Assembly (NCBI RefSeq): GCF_020618415.1
Contig: NZ_CP085344.1
Span: forward strand, 2,875,001-2,939,000
Direction of reading: 5' to 3'
DNA from: Cupriavidus sp. MP-37
GTDB taxonomy: Bacteria; Pseudomonadota; Gammaproteobacteria; Burkholderiales; Burkholderiaceae
DNA: 64,000 nt
The notes under the pieces were generated by a model. The model made no database searches and was not told the origin of the DNA. It saw only the letters and a list, made by a program, of their open reading frames with translations. This document shows, piece by piece, positions 9,154-17,701 of the stretch. The translations under genes and the position numbers were made by a program. Position 1 is the first letter of the stretch. Each line of letters begins with the position of its first letter.

Positions 9154-9996
9154 ATGTCAAATACCCACGAAATCCGCCCCGGCCAGTCCATCGAGCTGCT
9201 CAAGGAACTCCACATCCTGACGCGCGACGGCAAGATGAACCAGGACAGCCGGCGCAAGCTCAAGCAGGTCTACCACCTGTTCCAGTTCATCGAACCGCTG
9301 CTGCAGGAGGTCAAGGCCGCGCGCGGCCGCGTCACGCTGGTGGACCACGGCGCCGGCAAGTCGTATCTCGGTTTCATCCTGTACGACCTGTTCTTCAAGG
9401 CGCTGCAGGACGACTCGCACATCTACGGCATCGAGACCCGTGAAGAGTTGGTGAAGACCTCGCAGGCGCTGGCCACGCGGCTGGGCTTTGCGGGGATGTC
9501 GTTCCTGAACCTGTCGGTGGCGGACTCGATCACCTCGCCGCAGCTGCCGCCCACCGTCGACGTGGTCACCGCGCTGCATGCGTGCAATACCGCCACCGAC
9601 GACGCCATCCGCTTCGCGCTGGCCAAGCGCGCGCAGCACATCGTGCTGGTGCCGTGCTGCCAGGCCGAGGTGGCCAGCGTGCTGCGCAAGCACAAGGGCA
9701 AGCTGCTGGCGGGCAATCCGCTGACCGAGATCTGGCGCCACCCGCTGCATACGCGCGAGTTCGGCAGCCAGGTGACCAACGTGCTGCGCTGCCTGCAGCT
9801 GGAGGCGCATGGCTACCAGGTCAGCGTGACCGAGCTGGTGGGCTGGGAACACTCGATGAAGAACGAACTGATCATCGCGCAGTACAAGGACCTGCCGCGC
9901 CGCCGCCCGGCCGAGCGGCTGGAAGAGGTGCTGGACCGGCTGGGACTGGAAGAGCTGCGCGAGCGCTTCTTCACCGCGCCGGTCGCGGCGGCCTGA
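9154..9996 (+). CDS. Class I SAM-dependent methyltransferase, METTL25-like
   Basis: A 280-residue protein with the SAM-binding motif VDHGAGKSYLGF near residues 64-75, then YGIETREELV (acidic residue after strand 2) and the family-typical ALHACNTATDDAI followed by VPCCQAEV. These are features of the Methyltransf_32/METTL25-like group; the substrate is not known. The start at 9154 is the first ATG before recognisable sequence. The plus-strand stop directly abuts the stop of the convergent DUF1415 gene, with no intergenic space. Confidence 0.87.
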   Translation: MSNTHEIRPGQSIELLKELHILTRDGKMNQDSRRKLKQVYHLFQFIEPLLQEVKAARGRVTLVDHGAGKSYLGFILYDLFFKALQDDSHIYGIETREELVKTSQALATRLGFAGMSFLNLSVADSITSPQLPPTVDVVTALHACNTATDDAIRFALAKRAQHIVLVPCCQAEVASVLRKHKGKLLAGNPLTEIWRHPLHTREFGSQVTNVLRCLQLEAHGYQVSVTELVGWEHSMKNELIIAQYKDLPRRRPAERLEEVLDRLGLEELRERFFTAPVAAA

Positions 9997-10614
9997 CTAC
10001 GCCTTGTCGGGCTCGTCCTCGCCCGCCATCCAGCGTTGCCAGCCCTCGTGGCCGAGGCGGCGCATGACCGCCTGGTTGCGCTCGTAGATGTCCGCCGCAT
10101 CGGGGAAGGCCGCCGCCGCGCGCGCGATCGAGTCCTCGCGCAGCAGGTGCAGGATGGGGTACGGCGCGCGGTTGGTGTAGTTCTCGATATCGTCCGGCTC
10201 GGTCCCGGCAAACTGGTACTGCGGATGGAAGCTGGCGATCTGCAGCGTGCCTTCCAGCCCCAGGCTGGCGAGCAGGCGCTCGGCAAAGTACAGCAGGTCG
10301 TTGAAGTCGAGGAAATCGGCCACCGCGTGCGGCAGGATCAGCAGGGTGGTGTCAATCCGCGCCGGGTCGGCATCGGCCAGCAGGCGCAGCTCGCGCTCCA
10401 GCTCATCCATCACGTCGGGCGCCGCGGTGACGGGGCTGACGACGTAGCGCACCTGCTCCTTCACGTACACGCTCTTGGCGAACGGACACAGGTTGAGCCC
10501 GATCACCGCGCGTTCGAGCCAATGGCGGGTGGCGGCGATGACCGCAGCATCGGCGTCGGCGGCGTCGGCGGCGGCATCGGTGGACTGGCTGGCGGGGTGC
10601 GTGGCGGAAGACAT
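9997..10614 (-). CDS. DUF1415 family protein
   Basis: The 205-residue product contains the DUF1415 core: ATRHWLERAVIGLNLCPFAKSVY near residues 30-52, LLILPHAVADFLDFNDLL, and FHPQYQFAGT with NRAPYPILHLLRE. The N-terminus is a low-complexity alanine/aspartate stretch encoded by GC-rich repeats, which makes the exact start uncertain; MSSATH at 10614 is used and MPRLAV at 10632 is the alternative. The family's function is undetermined; the conserved LCPFA cysteine and FHPQYQF histidine are suggestive of a metal or redox site, which is inference. Confidence 0.9.
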   Translation of the reverse strand: MSSATHPASQSTDAAADAADADAAVIAATRHWLERAVIGLNLCPFAKSVYVKEQVRYVVSPVTAAPDVMDELERELRLLADADPARIDTTLLILPHAVADFLDFNDLLYFAERLLASLGLEGTLQIASFHPQYQFAGTEPDDIENYTNRAPYPILHLLREDSIARAAAAFPDAADIYERNQAVMRRLGHEGWQRWMAGEDEPDKA

Positions 10615-10704
10615 GACGGCAAGGCGAGGCAAAGCATCATTCTAGCGCTGCCGCAGGCTCTATAATCCGCGGCGGAAACACCCCGCCCTGCCGAGCCCCC
10701 GCCA

Positions 10705-11979
10705 ATGCCCTCTACCACCACACCCACCTCTGCCCCTGCCATTGCCGACGTCGCCGTCATCGGCGGCGGCCCGGCCGGCCTGATGGCGGCCGAAGTGCTG
10801 GCGGCACAGGGCGCCAGCGTGGCGGTCTACGACGCGATGCCGTCGGTCGGGCGCAAGTTCCTGATGGCCGGCAAGGGCGGCATGAACCTCACCCATGCCG
10901 AGCCGGAGCCGGCCTTCCTGAGCCGCTACGGTGCGCGCACGGCGCAGCTGGCGCCGATGCTGGCGGATTTTGGCGCGCAGGCACTGCGCGACTGGGTCCA
11001 TGGTCTGGGCATCGAAACCTTCGTCGGCAGCTCCGGCCGCGTCTTTCCTACCGACATGAAGGCCGCGCCGATGCTGCGCGCGTGGCTGCACCGGCTGCGC
11101 GAGTCGGGCGTGCAGTTCCATATGCGGCATCGCTGGCTGGGCTGGGACGATGGCGACGGCGCGCCGCAGGCGCTGCGCTTTGCCACGCCGCACGGCGAGG
11201 CGGTCGTGCATGCGCGCGCCGTGGTGCTGGCGCTGGGCGGTGCCAGTTGGGCCAGGCTGGGCTCGGATGGCGCATGGGTGCCGCGGCTGGCCGGGCGCGG
11301 CGTCGAGATCGCGCCGCTGCGGCCGGCCAATTGCGGTTTCGACGTGGCATGGAGCGAGGCCTTCGCGGCGCGCTTTGCCGGCGCGCCGGTCAAGCCGGTG
11401 GCGATCGCGCTGAATGACCGTGACGGACACGCGCACTGCCGCCAGGGCGAATTCGTGATCAGCCGCGACGGCATCGAAGGCAGCCTGGTCTACGCGCTGT
11501 CGGCACCGATCCGCGACCGCCTCGAAGCCGATGGCGAGGCCACCATCCACCTCGACCTGCTGCCGTCGCACAGCGCCGAGCAGGTCAGCGCGCAGGTGGA
11601 GCATCCGCGCGGCTCGCGTTCGCTATCCAGCCACCTGCAAAGCCGGCTCGGCATCACCGGCGTCAAGGCCGGCCTGCTGCGCGAATGCCTGACGAAAGAT
11701 GCGATGCAGGACCCCGGCACGCTGGCCGTGGCGCTGAAGGCGCTGCCGCTGCGGCTGCTGCGGCCGCGGCCGATCGACGAGGTCATCAGCAGCGCCGGGG
11801 GCGTGCGTTTCGAGGCGATGGACGAGCGCTTGATGCTGCGCGCCCTGCCCGGCGTCTTCTGCGCGGGCGAGATGCTCGACTGGGAAGCGCCCACCGGCGG
11901 CTACCTGCTGACGGCATGCTTCGCCAGCGGGCGCACCGCGGCGCTGGGCGCCGCGGCCTGGCTGCAGCAAGGGGCTTAG
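10705..11979 (+). CDS. TIGR03862-type flavoprotein (HI0933-like)
   Basis: A 424-residue NAD(P)/FAD-dependent oxidoreductase-like protein. The N-terminal dinucleotide motif is VAVIGGGPAGLMAAEVLA (about residues 16-33). The family signature GRKFLMAGKGGMNLTHAE follows near residue 49, then VFPTDMKA and the C-terminal FCAGEMLDWEAPTGGYLLTACFASGR, which completes the FAD site. The enzymatic role of this family is unknown. Its stop overlaps the convergent downstream gene by four bases. Confidence 0.9.
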   Translation: MPSTTTPTSAPAIADVAVIGGGPAGLMAAEVLAAQGASVAVYDAMPSVGRKFLMAGKGGMNLTHAEPEPAFLSRYGARTAQLAPMLADFGAQALRDWVHGLGIETFVGSSGRVFPTDMKAAPMLRAWLHRLRESGVQFHMRHRWLGWDDGDGAPQALRFATPHGEAVVHARAVVLALGGASWARLGSDGAWVPRLAGRGVEIAPLRPANCGFDVAWSEAFAARFAGAPVKPVAIALNDRDGHAHCRQGEFVISRDGIEGSLVYALSAPIRDRLEADGEATIHLDLLPSHSAEQVSAQVEHPRGSRSLSSHLQSRLGITGVKAGLLRECLTKDAMQDPGTLAVALKALPLRLLRPRPIDEVISSAGGVRFEAMDERLMLRALPGVFCAGEMLDWEAPTGGYLLTACFASGRTAALGAAAWLQQGA

Positions 11980-13601
11980 GCGGTGCTGCCGCCGACGATG
12001 CTGAGCGCCACCGCCTCGGCCACTTCGATGCCGTCGATCGCCGCGGAGTAGATGCCGCCGGCATAGCCCGCGCCCTCGCCCGCCGGATACAGGCCCTTGA
12101 CGTTGATGCTCTGGTAGTCGTCGTGGTTGCGGCGGATGCGCAGCGGCGACGAGGTGCGCGTCTCCACTCCGGTCAGCACTGCGTCGTGCAGCGCGAAGCC
12201 CGGCAGCTTCTTGTCGATCTCGGGGATGCCTTCGCGGATCGCCTCGATCACGTAGTCGGGCAGCGACGTGCTCAGGTCCGTCGGGGTCACGCCCGGCTTG
12301 TAGGACGGCTCGACCGAGCCCAGCGACTTGGACGCGCGGCCGGCGATAAAGTCGCCGACCAGCTGGCCCGGCGCGTTGTAGTTGCCGCCGCCCAGCTCGA
12401 ACGCGCGCTCTTCCCACTTGCGCTGGAACTCGATGCCGGCCAGCGGGCCGCCCGGGTAATCTTCCGGCGTGATGCCGACCACGATGCCGGCATTGGCGTT
12501 GCGCTCGGCGCGCTTGTACTGGCTCATGCCATTGGTCACCACGCGGCCCGGCTCCGATGCCGCGGCCACCACGGTGCCGCCCGGGCACATGCAGAAGCTG
12601 TACACCGAACGGCCGTTGCTGCAGTGGTGCACCACCTTGTAGTCGGCCGCGCCCAGCAGCTTGTTGCCGGCGAACTTGCCGAAGCGGCTGCGGTTGATCA
12701 GCCCCTGCGGATGCTCGATGCGGAAGCCTAGCGAAAACGGCTTGGCCTCCATGAATACGCCGCGCTCGTGCAGCATCTGGAAGGTGTCGCGCGCGCTGTG
12801 GCCCACCGCCATGATGACGTGGTCGGCTTCCAGGTATTCGCCATTCGACAGCTTCAGGCCGCGCACCCGGCCGCCGTCGATATCGATATCGTCGACGCGG
12901 GTCTCGAAGCGGATCTCGCCGCCCAGCTCGATGATCTCGGCGCGCATCTTCTCGACCATGCTCACCAGCCGGAAGGTGCCGATATGCGGGCGCGCCTTGA
13001 ACAGGATGTCTTCCGGCGCGCCGGCGCGCACGAACTCGTTGAGCACCTTGCGGCCATAGTGCTTCGGGTCCTTGATCTGGCTGTACAGCTTGCCGTCCGA
13101 GAAGGTGCCGGCGCCGCCTTCGCCGAACTGCACGTTCGACTCGGGATTGAGCACGCTCTTGCGCCACAGGCCGAAGGTGTCCTTGGTGCGCTCGCGCACT
13201 TCCTTGCCGCGCTCCAGGATGATGGGGCGGAAGCCCGACTGCGCCAGGATCAGTCCGGCCAGCAGGCCGCACGGGCCCATGCCGATCACCACCGGGCGCG
13301 GATGCGCGCCGCCCTGCGGCGCGCGCGCGACGAAGTGGTACGCCATGTCGGGCGTCACGCTCCAGTTCGGCTTGCCGGCCATGCGGCGGATCGCCGCGGC
13401 CTCGTCGCGCACTTCGATATCGATGATGTAGGTCAGCTTGATATCCGAGCGCTTGCGCGCATCGTGGGCACGACGGAACACGGTATAGCTGATCAGGCCG
13501 TCTCCCTTGACGCCGATCTGCGCGGCACCGGCGCGCACGGCGGCGTCGAGGTCGCTTTCGGTATGGTCGAGCGGGAGTTTGACTTCACTTAGACGTAGCA
13601 T
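11976..13601 (-). CDS. FAD-dependent dehydrogenase-like protein, COG2509 type
   Basis: A 541-residue flavoprotein. An N-terminal ferredoxin-like domain (KLPLDHTESDLDAAVRA, then SYTVFRRAHDARKRSDIKLTYI) precedes the FAD domain with VIGMGPCGLLAGLILA near residues 124-139 and a C-terminal YPAGEGAGYAGGIYSAAIDGI. This architecture is typical of the large uncharacterised bacterial dehydrogenase group annotated as FAD-dependent. MLRLSEVKL at 13601 is the family-like start; an in-frame ATG 12 codons earlier exists. It is convergent with the preceding HI0933-like flavoprotein, giving two flavoprotein genes tail to tail. Confidence 0.9.
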   Translation of the reverse strand: MLRLSEVKLPLDHTESDLDAAVRAGAAQIGVKGDGLISYTVFRRAHDARKRSDIKLTYIIDIEVRDEAAAIRRMAGKPNWSVTPDMAYHFVARAPQGGAHPRPVVIGMGPCGLLAGLILAQSGFRPIILERGKEVRERTKDTFGLWRKSVLNPESNVQFGEGGAGTFSDGKLYSQIKDPKHYGRKVLNEFVRAGAPEDILFKARPHIGTFRLVSMVEKMRAEIIELGGEIRFETRVDDIDIDGGRVRGLKLSNGEYLEADHVIMAVGHSARDTFQMLHERGVFMEAKPFSLGFRIEHPQGLINRSRFGKFAGNKLLGAADYKVVHHCSNGRSVYSFCMCPGGTVVAAASEPGRVVTNGMSQYKRAERNANAGIVVGITPEDYPGGPLAGIEFQRKWEERAFELGGGNYNAPGQLVGDFIAGRASKSLGSVEPSYKPGVTPTDLSTSLPDYVIEAIREGIPEIDKKLPGFALHDAVLTGVETRTSSPLRIRRNHDDYQSINVKGLYPAGEGAGYAGGIYSAAIDGIEVAEAVALSIVGGSTA

Positions 13602-13668
13602 GGGGAACCCGGGAACTGCGGCCGGGGGGTTGGGCACACCAATGTGCCAGGCCGGCCGGAGCGCAATT

Positions 13669-14040
13669 TTATCGTTTTTGGCGCGCGGGGTCGGGAATCC
13701 GCAGCGGGAGCGGCTGGCCGGCCGGACGCGGACGTTGCCAAGGCAATGCCAGCCGCGCCCGCAGGCGCGCCAGCCATCCCGGCGGGACCGTGACCGATAA
13801 CGCCCCGTCGCGGCTCGCCGACACTGTCACCCAGCCGCGCACCGGCACGATCCAGGTGTCGCCCGCGCGCAGGCGCCGCTGCGGCACGTGGCAGTGGCCG
13901 GCAAGCCATTGCATCGGCCCGGCCAGCGCCATGTCGCCCGCCGCGGCATGCAGCACGGTGCCGGCCGCCACATGCAGCCGCAGGGCCTGGCCGCTCGTTA
14001 GCGGCATCACGGTCGGGGTGTGGTCGAGATCGCTTGGCAT
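13669..14040 (-). CDS. DUF2917 family protein
   Basis: The 123-residue product has a small beta-rich core: LTSGQALRLHVAAGTVLHAAAGDMALAG, then GDTWIVPVRGWVTVSAS, resembling a short cupin-like or beta-sandwich unit. The C-terminus is a basic proline-rich tail. DUF2917 has no assigned function. It is transcribed divergently from the MocR-type gene at 14216 across a 175-bp gap that carries an inverted GATACAG/CTGTATC pair, so it is a plausible target of that regulator (inference). Confidence 0.82.
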   Translation of the reverse strand: MPSDLDHTPTVMPLTSGQALRLHVAAGTVLHAAAGDMALAGPMQWLAGHCHVPQRRLRAGDTWIVPVRGWVTVSASRDGALSVTVPPGWLARLRARLALPWQRPRPAGQPLPLRIPDPARQKR

Positions 14041-14155
14041 GGCAGGACTCCGGTAGCAGGCACAGGACTCCAGCCTATCGACCGGCTGCCGCGCGCGGGA
14101 GGCACACGGCCGCAACGCCGCGACCGGAACAGCAACGAGGATTCGCGCCTGTTAC

Positions 14156-14180
14156 GATACAGCGCCCCCGCCTCTGTATC
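14156..14180. promoter_or_regulatory. Candidate MocR operator
   Basis: GATACAG (14156-14162) and CTGTATC (14174-14180) form a perfect inverted repeat with an 11-bp C-rich spacer, followed at once by a further CTGTACC-like half-site. CTGTA-type half-sites are known for MocR/GabR-class regulators. It lies between divergent DUF2917 and MocR genes, 36-60 bp upstream of the regulator start. Confidence 0.45.
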
Positions 14181-14215
14181 TGTACCGATGCGGCCGGGCG
14201 CGCCACGATGCCGCC

Positions 14216-15655
14216 ATGGATACCACCACCCCGCTCTATCGCCAGCTTGCCGGCCACTACCGCCGCGCCATCGACGCCGGCACGCTCGCCGCCGGCGACC
14301 GCATGCCGTCGGTGCGCGCGCTGATGGCGCTGCATAACGTGAGCCTGTCGACGGCGCTGCAGGCCTGCCGGCAGCTGGAAAGCGACGGCCTGCTCGAAGC
14401 GCGGCCGCGCTCGGGCTACTTCGTTGCCGCGCCGCGGCGCGCCGTGCTGGCCGCGCTGTCCGAGCCCACCGCCGCGCTGCCCGACCCGGCCCAGTACGTC
14501 GGCATCCACCAGCGCATTTCCGGGCTGCTCGCGCGCGCCCAGCACGAGCCCGTGCACACCAACCTGGGCGGCGCCTACTGCGCGCCCTCGCTGTATCCCA
14601 CCGAGGCCCTGCGCGGCGCCGCGGCGCGCGCGCTGCGCCGGCATCCGCAACTGTTCGGCGAGGGCGTCGAGCCCGATGGCTACCAGCCGCTGCGTGCCGC
14701 GATCGCACGGCAGGCGCTGCGCAACCGCGTGCAGCTGGCCCCGGAAGAGATCGTCATCACCAACGGCTGCACCGAGGCGCTGAACCTGGCGCTGCGCGCG
14801 GTGGCGGGCCCGGGCGATGTGATCGCGGTGGAGTCCCCCACCTACTACGGCCTGCTGCAGATCCTGGAAAGCCTGGGCATGCGCGCGCTGGAAATCCCGT
14901 GCAGCCCGCAGACCGGCATCTCGCTCGAGGCGCTGGAGCTGGCCGCGCAGCACTACGACAATATCCGTGCGGTCGCGGTGGTGCCGAACCTGCAGAACCC
15001 GCTCGGCTGCATCATGCCCGACGCGCACAAGGCGCGGCTGGTGCAATGGTGCGAGGCGCGCGGCATCGCGCTGATCGAGGACGACTGCTTCTCGGCCACC
15101 GCCGACAGCGATGCGCCGCTGGCCGCGGCCAAGGCCTGGGACGGCAGCGGCAACGTGATCCACTGCGCGTCGCTGCACAAGGTGCTGGCGCCCGGCATGC
15201 GGCTGGGCTGGATCGCCGCGGGCAAATGGCAGGCGCGCGTCGAGATGCTGAAGTTCGGCCTGTCGCGGCCGAACGAGATGCTGTCGCAGATGGCCGCCGC
15301 CGATTTCCTGGCATCGGGCGCGCATGACCGCCACCTGCGCCGGCTGCGCACGCGGCTGCGCGCGCAGCGCGAATGGTTCACGCAGGCCATCGCCGCCAGC
15401 TTTCCCGCCGGCACGCGGCTGGGCACGCCGCGCGGCGGCATGCACCTGTGGGTCGAGCTGCCCGCGCAGGTCTCGTCCGAGGCGGTGTTCGACCAGGCGC
15501 TGCGGGCCGGCATCCGCGTGATGCCGGGCGTGATGTTCTCCAACGCCGGGCGCTTCGACCACTGCCTGCGCATCAACTGCGGCACCCCGCGCTCCGCGCA
15601 GATCGAGCGCGCGCTCGGCACGCTCGCCACGATCGTGCAGCGGCTGGCGGGCTGA
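14216..15655 (+). CDS. MocR-type transcriptional regulator with PLP aminotransferase domain
   Basis: A 479-residue fusion typical of the MocR subfamily of GntR regulators. The N-terminal winged helix (about residues 4-72) reads LYRQLAGHYRRAIDAG and MPSVRALMALHNVSLSTALQACRQLESDGLLEARPRSGYFV. The C-terminal fold-type I aminotransferase domain includes ITNGCTEALNLAL, VPNLQNPLGC and the cofactor lysine in CASLHKVLAPGMRLGW. Such proteins sense PLP or an amine or amino acid. Which ligand applies here cannot be read from sequence. It is divergent from a DUF2917 gene and followed by a 189-bp spacer before the cyclase gene. Confidence 0.93.
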   Translation: MDTTTPLYRQLAGHYRRAIDAGTLAAGDRMPSVRALMALHNVSLSTALQACRQLESDGLLEARPRSGYFVAAPRRAVLAALSEPTAALPDPAQYVGIHQRISGLLARAQHEPVHTNLGGAYCAPSLYPTEALRGAAARALRRHPQLFGEGVEPDGYQPLRAAIARQALRNRVQLAPEEIVITNGCTEALNLALRAVAGPGDVIAVESPTYYGLLQILESLGMRALEIPCSPQTGISLEALELAAQHYDNIRAVAVVPNLQNPLGCIMPDAHKARLVQWCEARGIALIEDDCFSATADSDAPLAAAKAWDGSGNVIHCASLHKVLAPGMRLGWIAAGKWQARVEMLKFGLSRPNEMLSQMAAADFLASGAHDRHLRRLRTRLRAQREWFTQAIAASFPAGTRLGTPRGGMHLWVELPAQVSSEAVFDQALRAGIRVMPGVMFSNAGRFDHCLRINCGTPRSAQIERALGTLATIVQRLAG

Positions 15656-15844
15656 TCGAGGCGGATTTCGGCGCCGGTCCTCGCGCCGCGGTCCTCGCGC
15701 CGATTTGCAACAACCCTCCCTTTTTGCGGGCGCCTCGCCTATCCTAGTGCGCGGTGTGCAGGCGCCCGTCCGGCTGGTCCCCGGCGGCCCGATCGCATCG
15801 GTTGCCCGCGGCCGCCGCGCACCTCCACAACAAGAACAAGGAGA

Positions 15845-17356
15845 ATGGCCTTGACCAGTACATCCGTGGCGCCGTCCGCCGGCCGGGGTATCGGCGACCC
15901 TGCCGGCAACCTTCCGGACGATTACCAGACCCTGTTCCAGCTGGCGCCGGTGTCGCTGTGGCTGGAAGACTTCAGCGCGGTGCGCGAGTGCTTCGCGCAA
16001 TGGCGGCAGCAGGGCATCACCGACCTGCGCGCGCACCTGCGCGCCGACCCGCGGCGGGTGGCGCAGTGTTCCGCGCTGATCCGCGTGATCGCGGTGAACC
16101 GGCGCACGCTTGAGCTGTTCCGCGCCGCCGACCTCGACGATCTGGTGAACAACCTCGACACCGTGTTCCGCGACGACATGTTCGAACAGCATGTCGAAGA
16201 GCTCGGCCAGCTGTGGGATGGCGCCAATGGCTTTGCCAGCCAGACCGTCAACTACGCGCTCGACGGCGCGCGGCTCGACATCCAGCTGGAGGCCACGGTG
16301 ATGCCGGGCCACGAACAGACCTGGGAGCGCGTGCTGTTGTCGATCAAGGACATCACCCCGCGCCTGCGCACCGAGCGCGAGCTGCGCCGCAGCGAGCAGT
16401 ATGCGCTAGGCCTGTTCGAGCATTCGCCGGTGTCGCTGTGGGTCGAGGACTTCAGCGCGGTCAAGGTGCTGATCGACGAGGTCCGCGCCGCCGGCATCAC
16501 CGACTTCCGCACCTTCCTCAACGTCCATCCCGACTTCGTCTCGCGCTGCATGCAGGAAATCCGCGTGCTCGACGTCAACCAGCAGACCCTGCTGATGTTC
16601 GGCGCGGACAGCAAGGCCGCGCTGCTGTCGCGGCTCGGCGATGTGTTCCGCGACGACATGCGCGTCCACTTTGCCGAGCAGCTGATCGACCTGTGGCACG
16701 GGCGGCTGTGGCAGCAGCGCGAGGTCATCAACTACGCGCTCGACGGCCGCGCCGTCGATGTGTACATGCAGTGGTCGGTGTTTCCCGGGCGGGAGGCTGA
16801 CTGGGACCAGGTGCTGGTGTCGCTGACCGATATCACGGCGCGCAAGAAGGCCGAGGCCTATGTCGAGTTCCTCGGCAAGCATGACGTGCTGACCAAACTC
16901 TACAACCGCGCCTACTATGAGGACGAACTGGCGCGGCTGGGGCGCAAGGGCCCGTGGCCGGTCAGCGTGGTGGCGGTCGACCTGAACGGGCTCAAGCTCG
17001 TCAACGACCAGTTCGGCCACGCCGACGGCGACAGCCTGCTGCGCCGCACCGGCGAAGTGCTGAAGAAGGCCGTGGGCGAGCAGGCCTGCGTGGCGCGCAC
17101 CGGCGGCGACGAGTTCATGGTGCTGCTGCCGGGCCGCGACGAGCGCGGCGCCGCCACCGTGGTCGAGCAGATCGACAAGGTGGTGGAGCTGAACAACCAG
17201 TTCTACCCGGGCACGCGGCTGAGCTTCTCCATCGGCCACGCCACCTGCCAGGCCGGCGAACGCCTCGGCGACATCGTCAAGCTGGCCGACAGCCGCATGT
17301 ACCAGGCCAAGCGCGACCACTACGCCGCGCTCGCCAACGAACGCCGCCGCGACTGA
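15845..17356 (+). CDS. Diguanylate cyclase with duplicated PAS-like sensor module
   Basis: A 503-residue protein. Two similar N-terminal modules, about residues 27-175 and 188-338, both begin APVSLWLEDFSAV or SPVSLWVEDFSAV and continue with matching positions (DVFRDDM or TVFRDDM, VINYALDGR or TVNYALDGA, ITPR or ITAR). The C-terminal GGDEF domain has DVLTKLYNRAYY, then TGGDEFMVLL with the active-site motif intact at residues 420-424. The inhibitory RxxD site five residues before it is missing, so product inhibition through the I-site is unlikely. No EAL domain or membrane segment is seen; it should be cytoplasmic. AAGGAG lies just before the ATG. Confidence 0.92.
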   Translation: MALTSTSVAPSAGRGIGDPAGNLPDDYQTLFQLAPVSLWLEDFSAVRECFAQWRQQGITDLRAHLRADPRRVAQCSALIRVIAVNRRTLELFRAADLDDLVNNLDTVFRDDMFEQHVEELGQLWDGANGFASQTVNYALDGARLDIQLEATVMPGHEQTWERVLLSIKDITPRLRTERELRRSEQYALGLFEHSPVSLWVEDFSAVKVLIDEVRAAGITDFRTFLNVHPDFVSRCMQEIRVLDVNQQTLLMFGADSKAALLSRLGDVFRDDMRVHFAEQLIDLWHGRLWQQREVINYALDGRAVDVYMQWSVFPGREADWDQVLVSLTDITARKKAEAYVEFLGKHDVLTKLYNRAYYEDELARLGRKGPWPVSVVAVDLNGLKLVNDQFGHADGDSLLRRTGEVLKKAVGEQACVARTGGDEFMVLLPGRDERGAATVVEQIDKVVELNNQFYPGTRLSFSIGHATCQAGERLGDIVKLADSRMYQAKRDHYAALANERRRD

Positions 17357-17367
17357 AGGCTAGCGGC

Positions 17368-17616
17368 TTAATCCGGCGTGCACTGGCCGCGCATCAGTGC
17401 CCACTCTTCGCACTGCTTGCCGGACGGGAAGGTGCAGATGCCGGTCTGGCCCGCCGGCGTCGTCACGATCTGCAGCTTGCCGCCGCGCTGCGCGCAGTTG
17501 ACGGAGGCAGGGTTGGCCATGCCGATGGCCTGGCCGCCCGCCGGGCGCTCTGCCGGGGTGTTGCTGCAAGCGGCCATGCCAGCGACAGCCAGCAACACTG
17601 CGATACGGGTGTGCAT
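17368..17616 (-). CDS. DUF333 family lipoprotein
   Basis: An 82-residue precursor. It starts MHTRIAVLLAVAGMAAC with a lipobox cysteine at residue 17. The mature part contains NPASVNCAQRGGKLQI, GICTFPSGKQCEEWALMRGQC, the DUF333 pattern with conserved cysteines. Members are small envelope lipoproteins of unknown role, sometimes named hemolysin-like without evidence. It is convergent with the cyclase gene (11 bp between stops). A solitary palindromic repeat lies 41 bp upstream of its start. Confidence 0.88.
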   Translation of the reverse strand: MHTRIAVLLAVAGMAACSNTPAERPAGGQAIGMANPASVNCAQRGGKLQIVTTPAGQTGICTFPSGKQCEEWALMRGQCTPD

Positions 17617-17656
17617 TGGGATCTCCGCGAGACAAGAAACGGCCCGATTGTGTGCA

Positions 17657-17680
17657 CCCTCTCCCGCAAGCGGGAGAGGG
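17657..17680. repeat. Solitary REP-like palindrome
   Basis: CCCTCTCCCGC and GCGGGAGAGGG flank a two-base loop. The same core occurs in three paired elements elsewhere in this window (46214, 51476, 56053). Here only one half is present, between the lpxO-like gene end and the DUF333 gene start. Confidence 0.8.
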
Positions 17681-17701
17681 GAGCAAATCATCGGCTGCTG
17701 C

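Noticed and set aside
11623..13272. A 549-residue minus-strand reading frame
   Set aside because: It overlaps the COG2509 flavoprotein in another frame and consists of Arg/Ala/Gly-rich low-complexity sequence.
14075..16312. A 745-residue minus-strand reading frame
   Set aside because: Antisense to the MocR and cyclase genes, low complexity, no family.
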